A stretch of DNA of 41,252 nt from Alphaproteobacteria bacterium (lineage in GTDB: Bacteria; Pseudomonadota; Alphaproteobacteria; Rhodobacterales; Rhodobacteraceae), in the NCBI GenBank assembly GCA_013151335.1, contig JAADIJ010000102.1, positions 1 through 41,252 on the forward strand, written 5' to 3'. The position numbers and the translations under genes were made by a program. The notes under the pieces were generated by a model. That model worked only from the letters and a program-made list of their open reading frames with translations, was not told the origin of the DNA and ran no database searches. Below, one piece after another: positions 34,203-41,252 of this stretch. Every line of letters starts with the position of its first letter. The stretch's first letter is position 1.

Positions 34203-35744
34203 TTAACGCTTCAGCGCGCCTTTCAGGCTGGCGCGAGAAATTGCGCCTAACAGCAGGGCGGCGGCTCCGTAGATGACGAGGCCGCCTGTGACCAAAATCG
34301 CCAGTGCGCCGTAGCGCAGGCCAGAGGTTGCAAGCGCGGTGTTCAGCACGTCTGCACCAAACCACAGGGCGGCTCCCATGATGGCGGAGGCGGCGATGAT
34401 CCTTGGGGTGGCTCGGGCAAGTCGCGTGTCGATTTTTGCCGCATTGCCCATATTGCGCGCGCCGATCCAGAGCAGGATCACCATGGCCCAACCGGCGAGC
34501 GTGGTGCCGATGGCGGCTGCCAGAAAGCCGATGGAGCCAGCAAGGCCGATGGCGAGGCCTGCGTTGATGATCATGCCTACAAGTGCGAAATAAAACGGGC
34601 GTTTGGTGTCGGCGCGCGCGAAGTAAAGCGGTTGCAGGACTTTTTGCAGCACGAATGCCGGTAGACCCGCGCCGTAGATCGCCAGCGCTTGGGCGGTCAT
34701 TGTCGCGTCGTCGGCACCGAATGCGCCGCGCATGAACAGGACGCTGACCAGCGGCAAGGGGATCACCATGAGGGCGACGGCGGCGGGGATGGTCAGGGCC
34801 AGCGAGAACTCTGCCGCGCGGTTGACCGCCTCGCGCCCTCCGCTCTCGTCTGCGGCTTGCAGTTTGCGTGAAAGGTCCGGCAACAGCACCACGCCAATGG
34901 CGATGCCGACCACGCCCAGCGGCAGTTGATAGAGGCGGTCGGCGTAGTTCAGCCATGCAATCGCCCCATCAAAAAAGCTGGCGACTTGGCGTCCTACCAG
35001 CAGGTTGATCTGCAAAACTCCTCCGGCGAGGGCTGCGGGGGCGGCGATCACGGCGAGGCGGCGCAAATCCGGGGTCAGGCGGGGGATGCGCGGGATCAGG
35101 CGCAGGCCCGCTTTGTCGGCGGCGCGCCACACGATCAGCAGTTGCACAAGGCCCGCGACCGGCACGGTCCACACCAGCGCGCGTCCGATATTGAAGCCGA
35201 AATAGTCGGCCCCGGCCAGCGAGCCGATGAACAGGATATTGAGCGAGACCGGCGCTGCTGCGGCTACCCAGAACTTGCCCATGGCGTTAAGCGCGCCGCT
35301 GAGCAGAGCGGCCATCGAAATGAACAGGATATAGGGAAATGTGATCCGGCCAAAGGCGACAGCAAGGCCAAACCGCGCGTCGCCTTCAAAGCCGCTGGCC
35401 ATGGCCAGAACCAGCCACGGCATGAAAACTTGCGCCAGCAATGTCAGCACGATCAGCAAGGCTATCAGTCCCGACAGCGCATCGCGGGCGAAATCCAGAG
35501 GCTCGTCTCCGGCCTGTAATTTCTTGGAAAACATCGGCACGAACGCCATGTTAAACGCCCCTTCGGCGAAGAAACGTCGAAACATGTTGGGCAGGCTGAA
35601 GGCGATCAGGAACGCTTCGGCGACCGGGCCTGCGCCGAGAAATCCGGCGATCATGATGTCGCGCACAAAACCGCTGAGACGCGAGATCAGGGTCCAGCCT
35701 CCGACGGTGAAAAACGCGCGCATCAGGCGGATCGGTTTGCTCAT
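34203..35744 (-). CDS. murJ: Lipid II flippase MurJ (MviN)
   Basis: Translocates lipid-linked peptidoglycan precursor across the inner membrane. The 513-residue protein has the MOP-superfamily layout of about 14 transmembrane helices. Family blocks are TLISRLSGFVRDIMIAGFLGAGPVAEAF near the N-terminus, NMFRRFFAEGAFNMAFVPMFS at about 50-70 with its essential Arg residues, and ALAIYGAGLPAFVLQKVLQPLYFARADTKRPF at about 350-382. ATG at 35744 overlaps the glnD stop by four bases, so the two are co-translated, an arrangement I recall in other alphaproteobacteria. Confidence 0.96.
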   Translation of the reverse strand: MSKPIRLMRAFFTVGGWTLISRLSGFVRDIMIAGFLGAGPVAEAFLIAFSLPNMFRRFFAEGAFNMAFVPMFSKKLQAGDEPLDFARDALSGLIALLIVLTLLAQVFMPWLVLAMASGFEGDARFGLAVAFGRITFPYILFISMAALLSGALNAMGKFWVAAAAPVSLNILFIGSLAGADYFGFNIGRALVWTVPVAGLVQLLIVWRAADKAGLRLIPRIPRLTPDLRRLAVIAAPAALAGGVLQINLLVGRQVASFFDGAIAWLNYADRLYQLPLGVVGIAIGVVLLPDLSRKLQAADESGGREAVNRAAEFSLALTIPAAVALMVIPLPLVSVLFMRGAFGADDATMTAQALAIYGAGLPAFVLQKVLQPLYFARADTKRPFYFALVGMIINAGLAIGLAGSIGFLAAAIGTTLAGWAMVILLWIGARNMGNAAKIDTRLARATPRIIAASAIMGAALWFGADVLNTALATSGLRYGALAILVTGGLVIYGAAALLLGAISRASLKGALKR

Positions 35745-38521
35745 GCCATCGCCCCTTCGGCGCCGCGCTCAATCGCGTCCATCAGCTTTTGGCGCAAGGC
35801 GTCGCGTTTGTGCTCCGAGTGTATTTTCAAGCCAACCACGTCTTTTACATAGAACACATCGACCGCCTGCACGCCGTAAGTCGCGATCACGGCCGAGGCG
35901 ATATAAATGCCGTTGGCGGTGATGGTTCGGGTCAGATCATAAAGCAGGCCGGGGCGGTCGCGGGTGTCGACCTCGATGATGGTGTAGATTTCCGAGCCTT
36001 CATTATCAAAGGTAATCTCGGTCGGCACGATGAAATCACGCTCGCGCTTTTTGATCTTGTCGCGGGTTTTCAGCGCGTCACGGGCGACGATCTCGCCTTT
36101 CAGAGCTTTGGTGACCATGGCGCTGAGGCGTTTGAGGCGGGAACGCTCGTAAGGTTTGCCCTGCACGTCCTGCACCCAGAAAACCGAGGTGGCGTAACCG
36201 TCTGACGAGGTATAGGTGCGCGCGTCCACGACCTCGGCCCCGACCAGCGCCAACGCTCCGGCGAGGCGGGCGAAGATGCCGGGGTGGTCGGGCAGCACGA
36301 ATATGGCGCGGGTGGCGTCTCGGTCGGGGTCGGGCATGAAATCGGACTTAATCTCGCCTTTGTCAGGCAGGGCCAGCAGCTTGGCGAAGATGGCTTGAGT
36401 CTCGGTATCAAGGCCTTGCCAGTAGGGGTCATAGTGGCGCTCAAGTTCGAGCGTCAGTTGTGGTTTGCTCCATCCTTTGAGGGCTTTGATCAACGCATCG
36501 CGGGCCTCGTCGGTGCGGCGGGTCAGCGAGGGCGCATCGAGCCCGTTGGTCAGCGCCAGATGGGTGGCGTGGTAAAGATCGCGCAAAAGTTGCGCCTTCC
36601 AGTTGTTCCATGTGGTGGGGCCAACGCCGCGAATATCGCACACGGTCAAGACCGTCAGCAGGCGTAATCGGGTGCGGCTGGCGACGATGCGGGCAAAGTC
36701 GCGCACGGTTCTGGGATCGGTCAGGTCGCGCTTTTGCGCCACGTCCGACATCAGCAGATGGTGGCGCACCAGCCAATGAACAGTGTCGGTCTCGGCATCG
36801 TCAAGCCCCAGCCTCGGACACAGGGTCAACGCAATTTCGGCCCCAAGCTCGGAGTGATCCCGCTCGCGCCCCTTGCCGATATCATGCAGCAGCAAAGCCA
36901 CATAAAGCACCCGCCGGTTGACCCCGCGTTTGAGGATGCCAGAGGCCACCGGCAAATCCTCAACCAGATCGCCATGTTCAATCTGGCTCAGCACCGAGAT
37001 GCACTGGATGGTGTGCTCATCCACCGTGAAATGGTGGTACATATTGAACTGCATCATGGCGACGATGGCTTGAAATTCGGGGATGAATGCGCCCAGCACG
37101 CCAAGCTCGTTCATCCGCCGAAGGCCACGCTCGGGGTTGCCGTGATCGAGCAGCATATCCAGAAAAATCCGGTTGGCCTCGGGGTCGGCGCGCAAGCTGT
37201 CGTCGATGCGGTCAAGGTTGGCAGTGACCAGCCGCATGATGTCGGGATGGAGCAGATAACGCGTGCGCAACCCCTCCTCAAACACCCGCAGCATATTGAG
37301 CGGGTCGGCGAGAAACACGTCGGGATTGGCGACCGTGAGGCGGCCCTGGCTGAGTACATAGCCCGAGGTGATCCGGGTTCTGAGCCGCCGCCCGGCATTG
37401 CTGAGAAGCTCGCCCATGCGCGGCTGGCGCTTAACATGTTGGGCCTCAAGGGCGGTCAGGAATATGCGCGTCAACTCGCCGACTTGGGTGGCGTGGCGAA
37501 AATAGTCTTGCATGAAATGCTCAACCGCGCGACGCCCGCCTTTGTCGCGATAGCCAAGAGCGGTGGCGACCCCGACCTGGGTGTCAAAGGTCAGATGCTC
37601 TTGCACGCGACCAACGAACAGGTGGAGGTGGCAGCGCGCGGTCCAAAGAAAAGTCTCGGCCTCGGTGAAGATGTCAAATTCCGTTTGGGTGAACATGCCG
37701 AGGCGAACCAGCTCTTGTGGGTGCTGAACCCGGTGCAGGTATTTGGCGATCCAGAACAGCGATTGTAGATCGCGCAGCCCGCCTTTGCCCTCTTTAACGT
37801 TAGGCTCGACCATATAGCGCTGGCCGCCTTGGCGTTTGTGGCGATCACCGCGCTCTTGCAGCTTGGCCTCGACGAACTCTGGGCCGGTGCCTTTGAACAA
37901 GTCCGACCACAGCTTTTGCGCCAGCGTTTTGGCAAGCTCGGCGTCGCCGTCCAGAAACCGGGTCTCCAGAAGGGCGGTGCGGATGGTATAATCCTCTTTG
38001 CCCAGCTTGATACATTCGGTGATGGTGCGGGTAGCGTGACCGATTTTCAGGCGCAGATCCCAGAAGATATAGAGCATGGCCTCGACCACCGCCTTGGCGC
38101 GCGCGTTGCTTTTGGGGCGGATCAGGAACAAGAGATCGATGTCCGAGAACGGGGCCATTTCGCCGCGCCCATAGCCGCCAACCGCCAGCAGCGAGAGCGT
38201 GCACTCATCATTTGCATGTTTTGGCGGGTGGAGGTAGCGGGTCGCAACGCGCAGGATCTCGAGCACCAGACTGTCGGTCAGATAGGTGTAGGAGCGGGTG
38301 ATTTTTCGCGTTTGATGCGGAGCCGCGCGGTAGAGTTGGCCGATATGCTCAAACCCCGCGCGATAGGCTGGCGACAGGATCGCAACGGCGTGGGCGCGCA
38401 GGTCTTTTGGGTCTCGCAACGTCTCGCTCACCGCAAAGGCCGCGTCGATACGCGCCGCGATCTCAGGTCGGTCGAATATCTGATCACACGGGCAAATCAG
38501 CGTGGGCGTCGTTTTGTCCAC
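35741..38521 (-). CDS. glnD: [Protein-PII] uridylyltransferase/uridylyl-removing enzyme
   Basis: Senses glutamine and adds or removes UMP on PII proteins, controlling nitrogen metabolism. The 926-residue protein has the nucleotidyltransferase motif GGYGRGEMAPFSDID near 115-129 with D127 and D129, the HD hydrolase domain LLLHDIGKGRERDHSELG near 540, and two ACT domains at the C-terminus (about 735-815, IFVLPDHPGIFARLAGAL, and 845-926, VDTRDRPGLLYDLTR). The start is GTG at 38521 with GGAG eight bases before. It is third-to-last in a minus-strand unit lpoA-like, glnD, murJ. Confidence 0.96.
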   Translation of the reverse strand: MDKTTPTLICPCDQIFDRPEIAARIDAAFAVSETLRDPKDLRAHAVAILSPAYRAGFEHIGQLYRAAPHQTRKITRSYTYLTDSLVLEILRVATRYLHPPKHANDECTLSLLAVGGYGRGEMAPFSDIDLLFLIRPKSNARAKAVVEAMLYIFWDLRLKIGHATRTITECIKLGKEDYTIRTALLETRFLDGDAELAKTLAQKLWSDLFKGTGPEFVEAKLQERGDRHKRQGGQRYMVEPNVKEGKGGLRDLQSLFWIAKYLHRVQHPQELVRLGMFTQTEFDIFTEAETFLWTARCHLHLFVGRVQEHLTFDTQVGVATALGYRDKGGRRAVEHFMQDYFRHATQVGELTRIFLTALEAQHVKRQPRMGELLSNAGRRLRTRITSGYVLSQGRLTVANPDVFLADPLNMLRVFEEGLRTRYLLHPDIMRLVTANLDRIDDSLRADPEANRIFLDMLLDHGNPERGLRRMNELGVLGAFIPEFQAIVAMMQFNMYHHFTVDEHTIQCISVLSQIEHGDLVEDLPVASGILKRGVNRRVLYVALLLHDIGKGRERDHSELGAEIALTLCPRLGLDDAETDTVHWLVRHHLLMSDVAQKRDLTDPRTVRDFARIVASRTRLRLLTVLTVCDIRGVGPTTWNNWKAQLLRDLYHATHLALTNGLDAPSLTRRTDEARDALIKALKGWSKPQLTLELERHYDPYWQGLDTETQAIFAKLLALPDKGEIKSDFMPDPDRDATRAIFVLPDHPGIFARLAGALALVGAEVVDARTYTSSDGYATSVFWVQDVQGKPYERSRLKRLSAMVTKALKGEIVARDALKTRDKIKKRERDFIVPTEITFDNEGSEIYTIIEVDTRDRPGLLYDLTRTITANGIYIASAVIATYGVQAVDVFYVKDVVGLKIHSEHKRDALRQKLMDAIERGAEGAMA

Positions 38522-38554
38522 TATTGCGGCTCCACTATTGCGGCCTTTTTTTGG

Positions 38555-39727
38555 TCAAAAACCAACTGCGCCAAAGCTTCTCGGGGCTGGGTCGATGACT
38601 TTTACTTGTTTGTTTTCGATCTGGACAACCGCCATTGCCCGCTCGTTGGTGCCATCGGGCATCAGGCGGAAAATGCCGTTAACGCCGGCAAAGCCTGATT
38701 TCTGGGTCAGGTTGGTACGCGACAAGGCGTCGGATTTGCCCTTGGCGATCAACGCGCCCACGGCGGCGACCCCGTCATAGGCAATGCCTGCCAGAGGGTG
38801 CGGCTTTTGGCCATAGGCCTGAATATAACGGTCCCTGAAGCTGCCAGTCAGCGAGGGGTCGGGCAGTGCGAACCAGCCGCCTTGCAGGCCGGTCAGGGAC
38901 AATGTTTGCGTCGGGATATCCCAGCGGGTCAGGCCCATGAACTTGATCACCTTGGGGTCAACCCCGTTTTCTGGCAGTAGTTGCGCCAAGATCGGCAGGG
39001 CTCCACCAGTGTCAGAGGCGAACACGATCATGTTGGTCCCGGTGTCTTTGACCTGTTGGGCAATGTCTTGCACCGCGCCGATAACCCCGCCTTGGGAGAA
39101 TTCATAAGAGGCCGATCCGGTGAAATTCACCCCTGAAGTGGCGGCGGCTTGTTGCACCGCTTTCAAGCCGATCTGGCCGGTGAGGTTGTTGGCGTGGACC
39201 ACCAGCACGTTGTCCAGACCCGTTGACGCCGCATAGCTGATCAGCCGGTTGGCGGTGTTGGCGAAGGTGTGGCCGAGAACGAAGATATTGCCGCCAGCGA
39301 TCTCGGTGTTGTTGGAAAAGCTCAGCACGCTGATGCCACGCGACGCGACCGCGGCACCTGCGGCGTTAGCGGAGTCGCCAAAGACCGGGCCAAGGATGAT
39401 TTTAGCACCCTCATTGACGGCCTTGGTTGCCGCCGCGGCTGCCCCTGCCGGAGTGCCGGAGGTGTTGTAAATTCTGAGGTCGATTTTGACGTCGCCAAGA
39501 TCGCTGACGGCCAGTTGCGCCGCGTTTTGCAGGCTGGTTGCCAGCGTGTCGTTGTTGGTGTCTTGTGATCCGAACGGAACCAGCAAGGCCACCGCAACCG
39601 GGGCGCGGGTGTTAACGAGGGGACCAGAGCCGCCAAGCTCGACCTGACATGCGCTCAGAAATGCGGTCGCAAGCAGCAAAAGCAGCAAACGAACGGGGCG
39701 CAGGGCGTCACGAGAGACAGAGGACAT
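38555..39727 (-). CDS. Penicillin-binding-protein activator (LpoA-like) lipoprotein
   Basis: A 390-residue periplasmic lipoprotein. The signal peptide has six Leu residues and a lipobox L24-S25-A26-C27. The rest is a type-1 periplasmic-binding fold of the Peripla_BP_6/LpoA kind, beginning VAVALLVPFGSQD and including IILGPVFGDSANAAGAAVASRGISVLSFSNN and GIAYDGVAAVGAL. LpoA stimulates a peptidoglycan synthase in enterobacteria, but this protein lacks the extra N-terminal helical domain, so activator function is an inference. AGGAGCTC precedes ATG. It is 33 bases upstream of glnD and divergent from rsmI. Confidence 0.85.
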   Translation of the reverse strand: MSSVSRDALRPVRLLLLLLATAFLSACQVELGGSGPLVNTRAPVAVALLVPFGSQDTNNDTLATSLQNAAQLAVSDLGDVKIDLRIYNTSGTPAGAAAAATKAVNEGAKIILGPVFGDSANAAGAAVASRGISVLSFSNNTEIAGGNIFVLGHTFANTANRLISYAASTGLDNVLVVHANNLTGQIGLKAVQQAAATSGVNFTGSASYEFSQGGVIGAVQDIAQQVKDTGTNMIVFASDTGGALPILAQLLPENGVDPKVIKFMGLTRWDIPTQTLSLTGLQGGWFALPDPSLTGSFRDRYIQAYGQKPHPLAGIAYDGVAAVGALIAKGKSDALSRTNLTQKSGFAGVNGIFRLMPDGTNERAMAVVQIENKQVKVIDPAPRSFGAVGF

Positions 39728-39828
39728 GTAAGCGAGCTCCTAATTGGCTGGTCAGCCGGGTTCTGAATGTGTCAAAACCTAAAGAAATGCCAAGCGCAAG
39801 TAAATGTCCTCTGTTGTGATAGGAAGAA

Positions 39829-40695
39829 TTGTTGACAGATATTCACCAATCTTTGGATGCGGGGCTGTATTTCGTCTCGACTCCGATCGGAGCGGCCCGC
39901 GATATCACCTTGCGCGGCCTTGATATATTGAAAACCGCTGATGTGTTGGCGGCGGAGGACACGCGAAATACCCGGCATTTGATGGATATTCACGGGGTCA
40001 AGCTGGAGGGGCGCTCGTTGATTCCCTATCACGATCATAATGGCTCGCATATTCGACCAAAACTGATCGCGTTGATTAAAGGGGGAAAATCAGTGGCTTA
40101 TGTGTCTGACGCGGGCACGCCGCTGATTGCTGATCCGGGATATGCGCTGGCAAGGGACGTGATCACCGCCGATTTGAAGGTGATCGCAGCCCCCGGAGCG
40201 TCGGCGGTTTTGGCCGCACTTGCGGTCGCGGGGCTGCCAACAGACCGATTCTTTTTTGCCGGGTTCTTGCCACAGAAGAAAGTTGCTCGGCGTAAGTCTT
40301 TGGCATCACTGGCAAATATCCCCGGTACGTTGGTCATTTATGAAAGTCCGAAACGCGTTGGCAAATCATTAAGTGATATGGTGCTAGAGTTGGGGGGGGA
40401 CCGATCGGCCGCGGTTTGTAGGGAGTTGACCAAGAAATTCGAGGAGGTTCGTCGTGGGTCACTGGCCGAGTTACAGAAAGCCTATCAACAGGAAACTCCG
40501 AAAGGAGAGATCGTTGTGGTCATTGGGCCAGCACCGGATCGCGAAATTTCCAACGAAATGCTGGAAGACGCTTTGAAAGTGGCGTTGCGCCAACATAATT
40601 CCCTGCGCGATGCGGTCGATCAGGTCACCAAGGACACGGATCTTGCGCGCAAGAAAGTTTATCAAATGGCGCTGGCAATGGAGCAAAAAAGATGA
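39829..40695 (+). CDS. rsmI: 16S rRNA (cytidine(1402)-2'-O)-methyltransferase
   Basis: Methylates the 2'-OH of C1402 in 16S rRNA with S-adenosylmethionine. The 288-residue tetrapyrrole-methylase-fold protein shows LYFVSTPIGAARDITLRGLDIL near the N-terminus, AEDTRNTRHLM, VAYVSDAGTPLIADPGYALARD near 90-112, PGASAVLAALAVAGLPTDRFFFAGFLP and CRELTKKFEEV. The start is TTG: two adjacent TTG codons at 39829 and 39832 follow AGGAAG, and the second has the better spacing. It overlaps yraN by four bases. Confidence 0.95.
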   Translation: MLTDIHQSLDAGLYFVSTPIGAARDITLRGLDILKTADVLAAEDTRNTRHLMDIHGVKLEGRSLIPYHDHNGSHIRPKLIALIKGGKSVAYVSDAGTPLIADPGYALARDVITADLKVIAAPGASAVLAALAVAGLPTDRFFFAGFLPQKKVARRKSLASLANIPGTLVIYESPKRVGKSLSDMVLELGGDRSAAVCRELTKKFEEVRRGSLAELQKAYQQETPKGEIVVVIGPAPDREISNEMLEDALKVALRQHNSLRDAVDQVTKDTDLARKKVYQMALAMEQKR

Positions 40696-41045
40696 GTGGT
40701 GCGGCTTCTTATTATGGCGGTTTGGCAGCGGAGGAAATGGTTGCGCAATCTTATCGGCGTGGTGGGCATGAAATAACCGCCCGTCGGTGGCGTTCGGCGG
40801 CGGGGGAGATCGATCTGATCGCAAAAAAGGATGGCAATGTCATCTTTATCGAGGTCAAGAAAAGCCGCACGTTTTCACAAGCGGCTCACGCGCTCAGTGC
40901 GCGGCAAATGCGGCGAATTTATTCATCTGCTGCTGTTTATTTGGAGGGCGAGCCAAACGGACAAGATAGTGAGGCGCGTTTTGACGTGGCGTTGGTTGAT
41001 CAACACGGTCGCGTGAGCATCGTTGAAAATGCGATCTGTGCTTAG
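40692..41045 (+). CDS. yraN: YraN/UPF0102-family putative endonuclease
   Basis: A 117-residue protein of the UPF0102 family, a PD-(D/E)XK fold resembling Holliday-junction resolvases; function unproven. The metal-binding pattern is visible: an N-terminal E in LAAEEMVAQSY, then D41 in GEIDLIA and E54/K56 in FIEVKKS. It starts inside the rsmI stop (ATGA), the usual rsmI-yraN pairing; gshB often follows in Rhodobacteraceae but is not evident here. Confidence 0.93.
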   Translation: MSGAASYYGGLAAEEMVAQSYRRGGHEITARRWRSAAGEIDLIAKKDGNVIFIEVKKSRTFSQAAHALSARQMRRIYSSAAVYLEGEPNGQDSEARFDVALVDQHGRVSIVENAICA

Positions 41046-41047
41046 GG

Positions 41048-41060
41048 AACCATAGAAGCC
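41048..41060. repeat. GAACCATAGAAGC motif shared with the 25570-25758 element
   Basis: The 13-bp sequence GAACCATAGAAGC directly after yraN is identical to the inner end of the left arm at 25594-25606. It may be an eroded end of the same dispersed repeat; its length allows chance only marginally in this window. Confidence 0.4.
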
Positions 41061-41119
41061 GGTAGTCCTTCACTACACAACTATGCAGCCTTGGACGTGA
41101 CTGGTCGCACCTGTTCGTC

Positions 41120-41142
41120 TTCAAACAGGTTTTCTGTTTGAA
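41120..41142. repeat. Hairpin TTCAAACAG-GTTTT-CTGTTTGAA downstream of yraN
   Basis: A perfect 9-bp stem with a 5-nt loop. It lies 75 bp after yraN and could end that transcript, but lacks a downstream T-run (TGCGATAT follows). It could equally be a regulator site for the next gene. Confidence 0.6.
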
Positions 41143-41170
41143 TGCGATATACTTTAACTTGAGGAAACTC

Positions 41171-41217
41171 TGAACAACGTCCCAATTTCCGTGCTATAAT
41201 TCTGGCAGGAATTATAG
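41171..41217 (+). promoter_or_regulatory. Candidate promoter with overlapping operator-like palindrome
   Basis: TGAACA at 41171-41176 and TATAAT at 41195-41200 are 18 bases apart, a good sigma-70 arrangement. The TATAAT lies inside a perfect inverted repeat CTATAATTC-TGGCAG-GAATTATAG (41194-41217), which could be a repressor site. A purine-rich AGGGGGG and a TTG follow. Confidence 0.4.
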
Positions 41218-41229
41218 GGGGGTTTGGCA

Positions 41230-41252
41230 TTGAAACAGCAGAGTTTTTCGTC
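41230..41252 (+). CDS. Possible start of a gene running off the window
   Basis: TTG at 41230 follows AGGGGGG by seven bases and opens a frame reading MKQQSFS to the edge. Only seven residues are visible, so identity cannot be judged; IS5-type transposases can begin similarly, but so can many proteins. Confidence 0.25.

Overview
The window looks like chromosomal DNA of an alphaproteobacterium, most likely Rhodobacteraceae (Roseobacter-type). This rests on recognisable protein families, the Entner-Doudoroff operon zwf-pgl-edd-eda-pgi, a copper nitrite reductase behind an FNR/NNR-type box, and dispersed intergenic repeats starting ATGCCTYCGGCG that resemble ones I recall from this family. No species call is possible from the sequence alone.

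Left end (1-4.5 kb): the N-terminal part of nirK runs off the left edge on the minus strand and has a perfect TTGAT-N4-ATCAA box upstream. Next comes a 1.2 kb mini-island at the 3' end of tRNA-Trp(CCA). It is bounded by a 16-bp direct repeat of the tRNA end and carries one unfamiliar gene with a possible PD-(D/E)XK-type nuclease signature and no integrase. The NAD-salvage pair pncA-pncB follows.

4.5-12.5 kb: zapE (plus strand) converges on a minus-strand run of housekeeping genes: an FAD amine-oxidase-like protein, dapE, a DUF2064/TIGR04282 glycosyltransferase, RNase R and an MltB-type lytic transglycosylase.

12.6-22.1 kb: the tightly packed Entner-Doudoroff operon converts glucose-6-phosphate to pyruvate and glyceraldehyde-3-phosphate, with pgi feeding in fructose-6-phosphate. 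It is followed by a convergent thiolase, a TIGR03084-type protein and a HAD phosphatase. A 17-bp inverted repeat 108 bp apart lies between pgi and the thiolase.

22.1-28.4 kb is the accessory-looking part. It holds an IS630-like transposase tail, a hexamer repeat, and three CoA-thioester genes (CaiD-like hydratase, NDP-forming acyl-CoA synthetase, acyl-CoA dehydrogenase) that plausibly act on carnitine, crotonobetaine or a related acid. A palindromic repeat element lies between the ligase and the dehydrogenase, about 540 bp in the middle are unexplained, and a truncated tyrosine recombinase abuts tRNA-Arg(ACG).

28.4-41.25 kb returns to core functions: an orphan histidine kinase, a TVP38/TMEM64 membrane protein coupled to a mercuric-reductase-like flavoprotein, rpmH-rnpA-yidD followed by ttcA, then lpoA-like-glnD-murJ on the minus strand, divergent from rsmI-yraN. 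The right edge holds two hairpins and a possible new gene start.

The most unusual things are the integrase-less tRNA-Trp mini-island with its unknown cargo, and the repeat-rich 22-28 kb block around the carnitine-type genes. I found no CRISPR array, rRNA or complete mobile element.
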